Under the pieces are notes generated by a model. The model was not told the DNA's origin. It saw only the letters and a list, made by a program, of their open reading frames with translations, and did not search any database. Both the position numbers and the translations under genes were made by a program. A stretch of DNA of 64,000 nt, from the NCBI GenBank assembly GCA_905182995.1, contig CAJJDP010000025.1, forward strand, positions 327,680 through 391,679. Direction: 5' to 3'. Source of the stretch: Paramecium octaurelia (Eukaryota > Ciliophora > Oligohymenophorea > Peniculida > Parameciidae). Positions 24,601 to 38,620 of the stretch are shown here, one piece after another; position 1 is the first letter of the stretch, and each line of letters starts with the position of its first letter.

Positions 24601-25952
24601 AATTTACGAGCCAATTCACATCTGGGATAAGCATAATTCCATATTCTAATTGTACTATCATATTTGCTTGCCGTTACTATTAAAGGTCTTTATAAGCAGA
24701 CATCTAAATGTGTTATGGGGGAATTATGAAACCCATTAAATAAAAAATCAAATTTAACTTCTCTCTTTAAAAATTTCTCATTATTCTTATATGATTCCAA
24801 TACTTCAGTTGAGTTTGGCAATACTTGTCCCATTTCAATTGTGCAGATATCATTATTTGAGAATGCTACTGCAACTAGATCTTCTTATTTTGTTATGTCC
24901 ATACTAACAACTTAACTCTTTCTTTCGCATCTCCATTTCTTTAAGAATTGTAAATCCATTACAACTTCAATACCATCTTCTGTCTTCTATTTATCATGAT
25001 CATCTCCTCTAATCCATAGAGCAAAATGACCACTATCTGATCCTACCAAAAATCCTTTCGAAAATGCTATTAAAGAAGAAACTCCAGGACCCCTGATATC
25101 ATTAAACGCATTATTTATATATTGTCTAACATCATTATCGTGAATAATGAAAATTTCAGCCTTGTCATTTGCCAAAATCACTTTATTCTCTTCGAACCAT
25201 GTATGGTCTGTAAATGTCTAAATAGGAGCCAATCTTTTAATTTAATCAGTTAATGAAATAAAGGAGTTTTCTTGAACTCTGAGGATTTTAAAGTAGTTTT
25301 TCCCACTTACAGCCACCATATGATTATCTTTTGGAGATATTGAAACTCTAGTCAACTCTTATCCTATTGCAGATAATGCTAAATGTTTCATTCTAATCAA
25401 ATCTACAAAAATCAATAAATAGTCTGGAGGACCTGTTAAACAAAGTAAAAATCTAATTGGGATTCAATTTTAAATATTACCTTGAATCTGTATGTGAAAA
25501 TGCCATACTAATGAATGTTGATGATTTAGTATCTAAATATTTGTATGGTTTCTTCTCAGCTTCCATTTTACTGGGATGGGCTTTCAAATTATAAATTACT
25601 AACTAAGGAACTGTTTCATTTTTCATTTTTTCTGCAACTGCTAATGTCCTATTAAAATTAAAACCTGCTTTTTTACCTCTTGTTTGGAGCAACAGTCATA
25701 CAGGAAACAATGTCCAGATTGTCAGATAATCGAATAAATTGAGTGTCTGGCTTATCAATAAATTTCTAAGCTATAAATTTACCAACTGGATAGAGTAATC
25801 TCCTCTATTCATCTAATAATTTAATATATTGACTTTCTACCCTCTATAATACTTATGCAATCTTTAAATTTTGCAGAACATAAACTGCCATATGATTATA
25901 TCACATCTAATTTAAGTCTTCTATCTTCATTTCTTCTTTTCTTGTCATCCAT
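21668..25952 (-). CDS. CFAP57: cilia- and flagella-associated protein 57 (WDR65)
   Basis: CFAP57 is an axonemal protein needed for assembly of a subset of inner dynein arms. From ATG 25952 (MDDKKRRNEDRRLKLDVIQ) the N-terminal half carries WD40 repeats: IARLSD-type start DTQFIRLSDNLDIVSCMTVA, MKFSQGGHMLAVAYPRAKSN, HTLKGHSNQITDLIWGIKDT and SCGLDGSIFEW, among others. The second half, from about 23.6 kb down, is a continuous coiled coil, followed by a polar C-terminus ending SQFGRPLSSIFGSRV before TGA 21668. Length (about 1,400 codons including introns) and the WD40-then-coiled-coil layout match the family (about 1,250 residues). Introns of 28 nt were found in the 5' part (near 25817 and 25650); more are likely. 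LYPVGKF near residue 50 is a conserved family landmark. Confidence 0.88.
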
Positions 25953-26103
25953 TTTAAAAATAATTATATATATAATAATTGTGAAATCACACATTATTGT
26001 TTATCTCAATTCTATTTCTGTTGAAAGAGACCCAAATCACCAAGTAATACTAAAGAATCTGATCTTATTTTCATCTAAATAAGAACTATTTGCAATTTCA
26101 AAA

Positions 26104-26418
26104 TATGGACCTTAATAAGACTATAGCAATGCCTTTTAGTTACAGGCTATTTCATAAGAAAATCCTACATTGCATGAACATCTAAAGTCAATCCATTAAT
26201 TTCTGAAGGGTATAATTCTATGATGTATTTTAAATCATTTATTAGACTTTGACTTTAGGAACTAGAAATTGTTTTGAAAACAATCAAGAAGTAATTAATT
26301 ATATCAAATTTTTTAGAATAGATTAATATAGTTAATAAATGAGGTATAGCTGAATTAATTCAATTTAAGTAATATCATATCAAGATTGGAACTTATTTCT
26401 TTATTTATAAGCGATTGA
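26104..26418 (+). CDS. possible small hypothetical gene
   Basis: ATG 26104 (MDLNKTIAMPFSYRLFHKK) continues through a candidate 22-nt intron (about 26195-26216) into TLGTRNCFENNQEVINYIKF, then a candidate 26-nt intron (about 26345-26370), ending at TGA 26416-26418. About 88 residues. Both introns have Paramecium-like GT...AG ends and the joined protein is plausible, but I do not recognise it. Divergent from CFAP57. Confidence 0.35.
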
Positions 26419-26844
26419 TTAAAGCTACAGGTAGTGATGGAATAGTTGGTATACTACGAATAAACTTGAAGAATTCTAAAAAATACACAGGAATGATCAC
26501 AATTAACAAATTGAAATACATTTTTGTTGATATATTTAAATTAATCAAACTTTGAAACTAAATTTTAATCAAATAAAGAATTTTTCATTTACATCAGATT
26601 TAGAATTTAAGCCATATAGATTATCAAAGCAACTAATAAGTTTTACTCCTCCCAAAAGAATAATCAAAATGTTTTCTGATTGAAAATCTTTTTTATACAA
26701 TTTTTTCAAAAACTAAGTTTGAAGGAAAGTATGAACAAAGTATTTTTATAAGGTGATGAATCTGAATTTTTAAATGAAAATAAGGGAGGTTAAAATGAAA
26801 CTATATAGAAATAAATATATAATTAGGTGCATAAATATTAAGAT
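26419..26844. other. spacer with further open frames
   Basis: Contains two protein-like pieces on the plus strand, LIKATGSDGIVGILRINLKN (about 26417-26480) and SDLEFKPYRLSKQLISFTPP (about 26595-26683, ending at TGA 26681), which I could not join to each other or to the upstream small gene. They may be exons of one gene whose introns I missed, or remnants. Confidence 0.3.
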
Positions 26845-29800
26845 TCATTATTTTTCTGTTTAGTCTTAATCTTCTTCCTATGATTCTATTTAAAGGGCTC
26901 TACCAAAAGGGAAAAATTTAGTCTCTTTTTCTTGAATACATTTATTAACATATTTTTCTAATGCGTTACAATCATTCGGATCCTTATTTTTAATATAAAT
27001 TATGTAATATAACATATGGTAAACGCTGTGTTCCAGATATATATGGTAATGCCATCCTTTTGTACCTCTAATATGAATATAAATGAAGATGTTACTTAGT
27101 ATCAATGTCATTTTTATCTTAGCTACAAATAAAGCATTTGCCTTCAATTTCTTTGACCAAAGCCTATCTTTCATCTCTCAATTCACCAAAAGTATCCAAA
27201 ATGATACCAAATATGATTTGGATAAAAAGGATGTTAAAAATGATGAAAAAAGTGAAGTCAAAGAAGTATCTGCCCCAATATAAAGTGGGGTCATCATAAG
27301 CATCAGGATATTTGGTCAATGATTCTCCTATACCTCCACCATTTCTCAATCCGAAATTGATTGTTGAAGTGACAGCAAGAATGAATGTTTAGCCATAAAC
27401 ACCACTTTCATCATCAAACATTGATTCAAAATTAGAAAATGCGATAATTGCATAAATTAACAAACCAATCAACCCCAAAAATGAAAAGATTGCTAGATTA
27501 CGCCCATTGGATGTAATTGACCTTATGATATTTTAGAGATCCTCTGATCTTTTAACAATATCCAAGAGTAGTATAGCATAAATGTAAGGATTAAAGAATG
27601 CATATACTGTTAATCCAAAAATGCAAATCTAATTTAAATGAATATATCTTACATTATAGAAATTATCAAAGTCGAAAAATATAACCAAAATGAATTTCTT
27701 GATTGAACTTTGGTTCACTTTATCTTCTTAGAATTCAGATTCAAAATAACCTATTATGCTGTAATATTTCATTGTCAACCAAGAGATCTAAAAGCCTGCT
27801 TCCTTCTTTAAGATTTATACTCTCTTTGCATTTGTCTGTCCTCTGTTATAAGTAATGGAAATAGGATATCTTTCAATGGCACAAAAGAATACAATAATTA
27901 GATTTAAAACCAACTACACTATCGTAATTATCTAATATAGAATAAGAAATCTATACATTATTTAAATAACTAACGAAGCTCTCTCCAGATGTAATATTTT
28001 AATCTTCAGGTGCTTCAGTATTAGATCCTATTTTACTGTTGATTACCGTGTCATGCATAAATATAAGTAGAACTACAATAATTAGACACAACAAGAAGGA
28101 GACATCCTTTAATAATCTCCAATATACAGCACCAAAGTGCATGACCTTTCTATTATTAATGTATTAAGAATGCCTCATTTGAACTTGATAAAACTCAGAA
28201 AACTCTATCAATCCCAACATTCTATCTTCGTCTGTTTCTCTATTGATTTCATAGATCAAATGTTGTTTTATGTTTGGAGTAATAAAATTACAAACAAATG
28301 GTTTTTAGAAAAATACTTTTTCTATTTGATTAAATTCATTTTGTATTTCTATTCTTCCTGTGAATTGCCTATAAAATTTAAAGAATCTTTAGGTTCTATC
28401 GAATTAATAACTTTTATCATTTTGAACATCCAGGAAAATTTTCTTTAAGCTTGAATTTTCTAATTTTGATTCTCCCCTAGGCAACAATCCATCACCTTCA
28501 TCTTAATTATAATCATATTTGCTTCCTGGATTTATAGGTAAAATCTTTTAATTTGACAACGTCTTCTTCTTTTATAATTCTTCTTCTTGAAAATCATCCA
28601 AATCTAAAAGGTCTTCCTATTCTTCTTATTCCTCATCAAACTTGAATAATTCCAATTAAGAATCCTGTGGGAAATGTTCTGATAATTTTAGACAAATTAT
28701 AAATATATTGAACCCAGTCTGTATTAACATATTGTCTTCATCTGTTCTCAATCCAAAGTGGCATAAACTATTAGTACAATGCCTATGATTTCCTGTTTCT
28801 GATTCATCGCAAATGTTATCTAAAACGATGTTTCTTTATTTGGGTTTTATTCTTTCCTCATAAATAGATTTGGCTATCCTTATCAAAATAGTAATATCAA
28901 CTGTTTTTAAAATGAACTCTAAAGACTGAATATCTGATCTTCCTTATGTTAGTAATAACAGCAATTTTATAAAGGATTATAATGTTTAATAGGAAGAAAA
29001 TTTCTTTTTACCTTCATTTGTTGCAATGCCTTCCCCATCTAAAACTATGTCTTCATCCAAAGTCTAATTCATTTGTTGCTTCTCCTTTAATATCATTCTA
29101 TTTTCTTTATAGAGCGAATTAAAATTCTATAGGTCTTATTTTTGAAGAATTGAATTCAATAAAGTGAATAATCTTGCGTTTTTGCATAATTCTTTCTTAT
29201 TTTCAACATACCCTGTAGAAAATTCAACTAAACTCTCTAATGCTTATCTATAAATTTCTTATAATTTATAAAAAACTCTCTATCCTTTTTCTAACAGGTC
29301 AGCCAGCAATCCTGCTACTTCATTTACTATATTGATGTTAGCTTAATACGAATCGTCATCGTACTAAAATACAAGGAATCTCTAAAACTCCATATTTACA
29401 TTCTCACATAAGGCTTATAGTAACTATAGAACCTTAAGACAAAGCAATTTATATTCAGTATTGTCCCCATCAGTTAGTTCTAATTCTTTAATTCTAACAT
29501 CTAAATCTATCAGGAAGAATCCTCTCAAAAACACTAAAAACTTCTATTTCACTTATTCCTCCTTCAATAATTTATAAAACTTCTTCTACACATATTCATT
29601 TCCATAGTCTAACAAATGTATAAGAAAAGACAAGGCTTCAATTTTTTATTGATCATCATCTGTTTAATTCAACATTTCCAATGCCAAAATATCAAGCTGT
29701 CCATCAGCCATAGCCCTTTAAAATTTTACATATGTTTCCTTCTTTTCCCTAACAAATTATTTAGAATCTTCATCCTTTGCTTCTGTCAAAGAATCCATTT

Positions 29801-32800
29801 CATCTTGTGTTGGCCTTTTGAGTTATAAAAATATTCTGCAAAGCTTGATTAGATAAATTTCTTTATTAAGAAATATTTCTTAGCATTTTTTCAAAAAATC
29901 TTTGAGATTATCTAAATTAAAAACATTAGTTTGTTATTTCTCTAATGTTTTAATTAAGAGTTCTATTTAAACATCTTCAGATATCAAATTTCCATTTAAT
30001 TCAAGTTACCCTCCTAATTTTTTATAATATTTTGCTATTAATCGAATTGTAGACAATTAAAAGTCTTTCTTCAAGCTATCCAAGCTGTCTTATTAACGTT
30101 AATAAGCTTAAATTTATTATTAAGCAATATTTGCATTAAACTTTCTTTCAAATAACTCTCTCATTGCTTATTTAAATAATTCCCAATCTACAAATTATTT
30201 GTTTCTGTTATTCACAGATTCTTGATTTTTAATACGCGCAACATCAGTTTAATATATATTTTCTATATCCTTTAATAAAATGTACTATTTATAAACATTG
30301 CAAGTCTTAACAATTTTTCTTGACTTTTCTTAGTCAGTTAATTCTGATGAATTTTTTTCAATATAATAACAAAACTACAAAATGTTAACTTTATATCTTA
30401 TCAAATATATTTTAAAGTTTCTCTTAAATGGATTTTCAATCCTTTAAACATTATCTTATTCTTAAAGCTTTTTCTCTCCATTCTAATCTTCCTTTAAAGT
30501 ATCATATTTATCAAATAATAATTTATCAGTATTTTTGTCTTAAATAAATCCAATTCTAAAATTCTAACCGAATTTCGTAATTTTCCTTTGAGGTATAATT
30601 TCCTCAATTGAGATTATTAATTCTCTATAATCATCCAAATCTAAATCTTCTTTCTTGACTCGAAAATCTCTTTCTAATACATTAAAGATCTCTTTTATTT
30701 TCTACACATTTTATTTGATAATTGCAAATTCATCAGACAAATTGGAATTCTCAGGATTTTCAATATCAATTCTATCCTTCATTTCATCATAAGTATATAC
30801 TAAAAAATGAATAATACCATTTTTTCTCAAATATGTCCAAAATTCACTACAATCTCTAAGTATTCCTACTTCTTTATCAGAAGTGGAATCTATAGATAAT
30901 CTTTTTTCAAAATAATTTCTTTTTTATTTTGCAATTTGTTCTCTCAAATCCTTCTGAGTAACTTTTTTATTCTTATCTAAATTTATTAATTTAGCCAGCC
31001 CTTCCAAAAATTTGCATATTTGTTTTTAATCTAACTCAGGTATAATTATTCTTGATAAAATGTCTCTTACTTCATCACTCTCTACTGTGTCATTCATAAA
31101 CTCTCCCTCCTTTGCTTTATTTATATATAATTCAAATAAACACTGAAGATATGCTCTCTTAACTATGTACTCAGAATTTGAATTTAACAGAATTGATTTC
31201 AGTTATTCATATAAAATTATTCTTTGCATCTCTTAGATACCTAATCTATAATATTGGCAACAATCTGTAATTAAAATGATTAATTATGCATGCAATTTTA
31301 TTCTATGATAATATAAACTATCGGTTCCATTCTACTATTCTTATTCTTATCCTGGAACTAATAGTCGTTTATAGTAATTTACAGGTTCTAATACGATTCT
31401 CAAAAAATCATTTTGTAAAATAGAACTTAAAATCAGATGTTTATTTAGAGGAGATTGTTCAGCTGGAGTCTCAAAGGTCTTCGTTAACGATCGTAGAATT
31501 CTCAAGTATTAAATTAAACTAAAATAAGCAACTGCATCCAAATGCTTCTTTCTTGGAGTGACCTTCCTTTCAAAATATAAATCTCTTAAACTAAAAGCAT
31601 TCACAAAAAATTCTTAACTTTGCATTAATTCAGCCCCTAATTTCTCAATTCTATCAAAAACATTTATAATGAAATTATCATGCTCAGATACTGGTATTGT
31701 GGATAACAATTATACAACAAGTTTAGTAATTTTTATTGGTACATAATACCAATCCTCTGCATCTTATTAATCAATTTAAATAATATCAAGTAGTTTATAT
31801 AAGTACTCATTCTAGGCTAGAATAGCTATGTTAGTTTCATTATCTTTTGTGAAATATTCAAAAAACAGAATTAATTTCTTATAAAATTACACAATGTCTG
31901 GAGTACTACAAATATTTTAGGGTTTCACTAAAAATTATAGAAATACCAAGTGAACACCTGCATTTCTTACAATATTTTAAAAAGATTTTAAATATTAAGC
32001 ATCTTACGAATTTGGTTTAAAGAATTGCTCAAATTATTCAATTACTTTTGATTAATAGTTCTTCAAGGAATCAAATGATGTTACTCTTTTTTGAGTATTT
32101 TTTCTCCTCTTACTATTTTGAATGTATTTTATTGCTCTTTTTGTTAAAATTTATGCTTCTTTAGGACTGAGGATCTAAACAGAATCAGAATTTCCATTTA
32201 TAATTGAAAAATATTTTAACTCCATTAAATTATCGATAATTTCTACTTCCTTAATTTCATTTGTTGAGTTTTTGGGTGCATGAAAGTTGTTTATAAGAAT
32301 TTGAAGTAACTCTTCATTCAATTTATTTCTTTTTTCTGACGAGAGTAAACAAGAAAACAATAATGCACTAAATCTATTTCCATCAGGCTCTTTAAAAACA
32401 TTAAATATAGCTTTTTATGATGGTGTCTTTTACTTTTTAATCTATTCCTCCTAAATATTATCTTCAATTTCATGATTATTGAACTCAAACTAATCAAGAT
32501 CTCTAGAACTGGGAGAACTTAAATTTGACTCATTGAATTATTATTAACTGAATAGAAATTCAAGAATTTACAGATTCAATTTTAGGAACCCAAAAATCTT
32601 TAAAATCTAAAGACCTTCTAAGTATATTTTCATTTTTAATAAATCATCAGTACAATATTGGAATGTCCATATCAAAAATTAAAGAATCCAGTTTCTTTAA
32701 AATTAAATATCTGATCTGATCATTTATTCAGATTATTTCGTTGACTTATCTTATTTTTTATGCTTAGATTTCCTTTGCTCCTATAATTGTTAAGCAGTAG

Positions 32801-35800
32801 GTAAATAAGTTGTAACCCAAACATTCTTCTCAATAGATTAACTTAATTTATATAAGTTTGATTCAAAATTTTCATTCTCCTTAAACTTATGTATTTTGTT
32901 ATCAGGTCTTTATTGTAAAATTAATGCTACAAAAATATTTGGCAATATTGAAAAGATCCTTTAATTTTCATCTAATTAATTATATCCCAAGTCAATACTA
33001 TTTTTTACAATTTACAAAATTCCTAAGAAATATTATAACTAGTAATTAGCTAATCTTTTATAGTCGATGTTGATATTATTAATAGTGGATTTTAAAGGTT
33101 AAATTAGAGTGCTACTAAATTCTTGAACTTTAAAATGATCTGGATAATCTATTTAAGTAAAAATTTCTAGATAATATATTCTAACATCATTTATTTATTT
33201 TCTGGATAACATTTTGGAAGCATACAATTTCAAATACTGATGTTCTGCCTTTGCCTCTTTTTAATTTAGAAATTTCTGATATTCTTCGTTTCTTTTCAAT
33301 TATTTTGAGGCATTATTTTCATAGAAATACACTCCTGATTGATTTTAAATATCAAATTGATCCAAGTCATCATTTAAATAACATTTATTATCAAATTATG
33401 ACACTTTGATCAACGGATCAATATCTAAATATAAATTACAGAATAGTTCAATCAAAGTTCTTTCGAATCTCAATTCAGTTTTAATGTTTTATTGTCTTTT
33501 CAAACAGATCTCCAAAAACCTTTCATTTAAAAAGCAATGTTTCATTAAGCATTTGATACTTTTTTAATTTCTTCCCTTGCATAATGAAGAATACAAATCC
33601 ATAATATTCATCAAATAATTTTCATATTTTAAAAATATTGGCATCACTGCCTTAAGATCTTCTTGCTTTACTAACTGATTTTCCTTTAACGCCTCGGTAG
33701 TAAAGAAATCTATTGTTACGTCAACTAAGGGAGGTCTCCTTGTTATAAATCTTTATGCAACTTTAATCTATTTCTCAACAAATCTTAAGTACAATTAACA
33801 AAATGTTGGATTGTTCTATCCGAATTAATGTGACAATTATAATAGCATACCTTTTTCTCTCTTTGGAGAAAATTGGACAACTGGATAATAGCTTTGGTTT
33901 TCCTCATATATATCTAATGCAATTAAGGCTTTTTGGAAAGGTAGAGAGGAATCAGGTTTCCTTTTTGTTCCAAATAGTAATCTTCTACAAGAATCTTAAC
34001 ACAAAGAATTAGGATTTTCGTAAGGATCAATCATCATCAAACTTAGAATTTCAATATATAGTGCTTGATCTTCTATGTTATCTTCAGTCAATGGCTATAA
34101 TTCGTTAACCCATTTTTTAATACTGGCTTTTGTATCACTCATATCGGTATAACGAACACTTTCTTTAATTAAATTGGAAACGTGTTCTCTTTGATGTTTC
34201 AATTATTAAAGCAAGAAATCTAGGATGCTTTCTTTATTCATTTCCAAACTTAAAACATAATTGCTTGTTTCTGGATTGCTTTAAACACAGAGACTCAATA
34301 AAGAGTAGATTTCTTAAATACAATTGATTTTTTGAGTTTAAGTTACAATTGGATCTAATTTCATCTTGGCTATTTTTGAAGGACTTTTGTCTTAGATGGT
34401 TTTGTTGTTGTCTCTGAGATTTCCGTAAATCATACAATTGCACAATCTTTAAATTGCAAAGAGTATATTAATAATATCATTATCCCTTAAAGCCTTCTAT
34501 TTAAGTTGTAATTACTCATTAGATTAAGGTTTTCCTTCATTTGTTAAATACATTTTGAGATTATCCAACGTTTGAAACAGTTGTAAAATCTCATCAAATA
34601 AAGACTTTTGATTGTTGAAAGCTTCATAATATTCATATTTTCGTTTTTCTTCTTAATTTTGCTCAATAGATTTAACAATACCCCAATCCTATAAAAATAT
34701 ATAAAATTTAATTAAATATTCTTGCAGTGAATTAAGTCTAAATGATATTTTAGAAAGATCTTGAGATGTTTACTTAAATAGAAAAGTTGCTCTTTCTATA
34801 TTTTACTTCTAACTTTTCCTTTACACAGCCACTTTAGTTTCATCTAAACAAACAACAACCACACTTTCTTATGCAACATAGTTATCCACTTAAAAGTTCA
34901 TTGCAGATTATATTTTACAGGCCTCACTATACGAAATAGGATCATTCGAAGTTTTTTTGGATTTCAGATTTATATGACATTCCATTTTTAATCCATCATA
35001 TGTTAATCCCACTCCTTAATTAGTTATGTGTAGGAACAATCCAGTACAAACATGTCTTATTAAAAACACACTTTCATAGGTGGGTCTTGAATATATTAAA
35101 CTATCTACATGCTACACTTACCAAAGAGAATTTAAATCTTCATCTGCTTTAGGTGAAGTATCAACATATAATTAATACATTTAATTAATCTTTTCATTTC
35201 TTATTTTATCCACATCAAAATAGTATTGATTGATTGCGTAATTGATATTAGTCTCGTAATCCTTAATAATTAGTGGTTTCTTATCTAATCCATCAGTTAT
35301 TCTTTGTATTCTTTTGATACACAAGTATCCTCCCAAATATCTATTTTTTATAGTTACAACATCACCACTCTACAAGTATTTTCCTTTGATTTATTATTTG
35401 TTGATTTCTTCTTCTGTTTTATTGTCAATATAACTTGAAATCTTTAATGGGAAAGCTTATTCAGAGGCATTTACTTCAAGTCCATCCTTCTTCTCAAATT
35501 TTGCAGATGGCTTTTGTATTCCTAAGTTCCACTGTGATTAACCGGAATTTTAAACAATAATTTAATCTCCATAGAGAATTGGTTCTCCAGGATTCTTTAC
35601 AGAATTCATAGATAAAATTCTAAAGTTTGAATTTAAATTTGGCAATTCTTCCAAGGATAGTTCTCTACAACAATTTTCTTTTGCTAGGATATCACTATTC
35701 AGAGACAGAGTGCATCCTGAATATATATGTAATAGTTGTATTTCTTATCCATATACTATATTAGATCCATAGAGATGAGTATATAATCTCTCATTCTCAT

Positions 35801-36337
35801 TTATTTCTTCATCGCACTTTTTTTGAAATTCCACTAATCTTTTATCATAATCAGAAGTCAATTTATCCAACTCCATCTAGTATGTCTCATCTGCGGCTAT
35901 TTCCCTTATGGTATCGATTGGTTTTTCTTTTTCTTCCTTGTATTAATTTTAGTATAAGTATTTTTTGGCTGTAATGATTTAAAATAAACTTTTCTAGAAT
36001 GATAGGCTGCCAACCTTGCATTACAGGCTTTTTTGAGATTAGACGTCTTATAATTTATTTTTACCTAAAACCTGAATACATTCTAATTTATTGCTTGCAA
36101 TTCCATCACCAGATATCACTCCTTTAAAATCATCACTCAAATAGGATTTGAAATAGATTATGTCACCCACTTTTAGATTGAAGTTTCGCCTTTTATATAA
36201 ATAACTATTTACTTTTAAGGCTTAACATTCTCCACAATTTACGGTAGAGGAATAAAATTATGAGTTTGAGGTATGAAATTTTCAGCTCCAAGTAACGATT
36301 GCTTTCTTAAGTTTGGAATAGGTGGTAAGTCAGTCAT
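26845..36337 (-). CDS. ITPR: inositol 1,4,5-trisphosphate receptor-type Ca2+ release channel
   Basis: A complete, about 3,000-residue intracellular calcium-release channel. The N-terminus (ATG 36337) has the ligand-binding/MIR region: YGQEIQLLHIYSGCTLSLNS and later LQSGDVVTIKNRYLGGYLCI. A very long helical solenoid follows, then the membrane domain near 28.1-27.2 kb. The pore helix and filter read RNGGGIGESLTKYPDAY, where vertebrate channels have GGG(V/I)GD, and the inner helix reads FNILFIQIIFGIILDTFGEL. The conserved C-terminal zinc-type module is present: CFICSQDK, then HYHIYLEHSVYHM and ALEKYVNKCIQEKETKFFPF. A 28-nt intron sits inside this last part. Stop TGA 26845. Paramecium is known to have a large family of such channels (PtCRC genes) in alveolar sacs, ER and the contractile vacuole; which one this is cannot be told here. 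Most introns of the middle part were not mapped. Confidence 0.9.
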
Positions 36338-36902
36338 TACTAATAATTAATTTATAATATATATAATGCTAAATTATATTCGATTTAATCACAAAACTCT
36401 TTTAAATTATCAATTGATATTGATAGAAAGATAAGACTATCACAGAAAAGACATTGTTTAATTTAGGACCTATCTATTATACTCCTAACTTCCAACTTTT
36501 ATACTTATATAATTATTAATTATTCATAAATTACAACAATTACTAATAAACTTATTCATGAATATGTATCTCTCGTTAAATAAGAATCTATCTTTTTTCA
36601 TTGCTACTCTGAAGTTGGAAGTTAGTCTCTATGTAATGCATAGTCAAAGGTTCCCAATAGATCCTATTATTCTACTCGTATGATAATATTAATGTGATTC
36701 CCTATTGTTTTCATGAAATCTTAATGAATTCAATAAAAAAACTCATTATATGATAAATAATTTATAAATTGCACCTCTAACTGCTCTTCATAAATTACTA
36801 TCATTTAATAAGACAATCAAATTAAATGATAAACATCAAGAATCATAAAAATAAAAGAGTCTTCAAAAATCTATTTAACATTTAAGTTCCAGCTAATGCG
36901 AG
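36338..36902. other. divergent promoter region
   Basis: About 565 bp between the starts of the calcium-channel gene (-) and a plus-strand gene. AT-rich, no coding frame. It contains the inverted repeat listed separately. Confidence 0.55.
36485..36625. repeat. 14-bp inverted repeat, 113-bp spacing
   Basis: CTAACTTCCAACTT at 36485-36498 is matched exactly by its reverse complement AAGTTGGAAGTTAG at 36612-36625. The match does not extend beyond about 15 bp on either side. It lies between two divergent genes and could be a pair of binding sites for one factor, a hairpin, or chance. Confidence 0.5.
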
Positions 36903-37711
36903 ATGTTCAATTTTAGAATTAAGAACAAATTACCGACTCCAAAAAATACTATAGATTCCTCTCTAAGATAAAGCATCGGCAAAATTAGTAACAATAACGA
37001 TAGCGGAACCTAAAAGAATACAAAGATAAAAGATGAACTTATATCAGTATTAAGAAAAGCTTAGAGCTAATCCAAAAAAACTACTAACCTAGAGAAACTA
37101 CTAATCACTTCGAAAACTCCTAAGTAATTCAGCGATTTAGAAGGCTTTAAAATAAAAAGGCCACCTTTATTGCAATATTTAGGCGAAGAAAACGAGAAAC
37201 TCAATATTCAGAGTGCAAAAAGTGCTTCAGAAAAAAATTAAAGTCTTGAAAATAGATATTCATCTGGTACTCATTAACAGTATTTTAGGGTTTTTTACAA
37301 GTACTAATTAAAGATAACAACAATTTGGATCTTTGAATGAAGTCTTGAAATAATATATCTAATATAAAAGCTAACAGAAATGTAACTAAATACTTTAATT
37401 TAGAGGCTGGAACTGGAGAAGGTATCAAGGTTTGTAAATCTGCCAGAAATGCACAGTAGTAATTATAAATGAATGAGTCGGAAAATCAAGATAAATACTT
37501 TCCAAAGCAAAAGTCTGATTATTCCAAAGGACAATCAAAACTAATTAATGATAATTTACACAATTTATTTTTAAAAACTCAGAATGTTTTAGAAAAATAC
37601 AAAGCAAAAGAACTTTAATGGAAAAAATAAAAAAAATAATTAAGAGATGAAATTAGAATTCTTAAGCAACTATTGAAATAACAACAATTATAAAATTAAA
37701 TATATCACTGA
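36903..37711 (+). CDS. coiled-coil hypothetical protein
   Basis: About 250 residues from ATG 36903 (MFNFRIKNKLPTPKNTIDSS) to TGA 37709-37711. The N-terminal two thirds are polar, Ser/Asn/Lys-rich and probably disordered (FKIKRPPLLQYLGEENEKLN). Two introns of 24 and 22 nt (about 37290 and 37381) join the frames; after the second the protein reads AGTGEGIKVCKSARNAQQQL. The last 60 residues form a clear coiled coil (NVLEKYKAKELQWKKQKKQL, then RDEIRILKQLLKQQ). No domain recognised. Transcribed away from the calcium-channel gene. Confidence 0.7.
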
Positions 37712-38620
37712 TAATATTAAAGTTTTGAATTAATAATTGCTCCTCCTGCCCAATTTTCCTATTATATATTTCCTAATTTTTATATGGTATTAATATTAGT
37801 AAGAAATATATCCTAAAATTAGATCATTAATCAGAAAATTAAAATTTATTTGTTTTTCATGTAGGAAATAGCTAATCAAGATTATTAAACGGTATTAGTT
37901 GGGAATTGAACGATAATTAGTTTAAGATTGAGTAAAGATGACTCCTTTAAAGTAGTATAATTTAAAATATATTTAATTATTAGAATTGAAACCATTTTTT
38001 ATTGAATGAATTATAATAAAGAAAAACCGATTCTATAAAATAATAAATTATTTGAAGTCATTTGCATGGCTTTTAAAATAGAAGATTATTTTTACAGGTT
38101 ATTAGTATTGAAATTAGAATCAAATGTCAAATGTAATGAGAAACTCAAATATTTTAGGTATTTCATTAGATTTTTGCAAAAAAGTCCAAAATTATATATC
38201 TCATTATAATTCATGGGAGAAGTTTAATTGATAAATAAATATCATGATTATAACTAATAGTAATCTTGTAACTATTTAAGAGTTAAATAATTAAAATTTT
38301 AATGATTTGCAGTTTTCCCAGTTAATTATTAACAGAAAATGATGAAAATGAATTCTTATCGGCATTTTTGAAAAATTGACATAAGCTTTGATTTATACTA
38401 TTATTAAATTACTTTATAAGAAAAATATTAATACATTACATAATTCTAATATGATGTAATTCATTCAATTTTGAATTATATTGATAATTTTTAATAGTAA
38501 CATTGAGTATTTTGAAAACTCAATAACCAATACAGAATATTATGATGTTGAGAAAGACTTTAAGAGAAATTTTGTTCTTAGCAACATTTAGTATTACTGA
38601 ATCAAATAATTATTAATTTA
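37712..38620. other. AT-rich intergenic region
   Basis: About 0.9 kb. One short open frame from ATG 38066 (MAFKIEDYFYRLLVLKLESN, about 80 codons) is not convincing on its own. No RNA gene or repeat seen. Confidence 0.4.

Noticed and set aside
25855-26082. Plus-strand ORF over the start of CFAP57
   Set aside because: Antisense to the CFAP57 start (MDDKKRR...) and its first intron; composition is that of AT-rich noncoding sequence.
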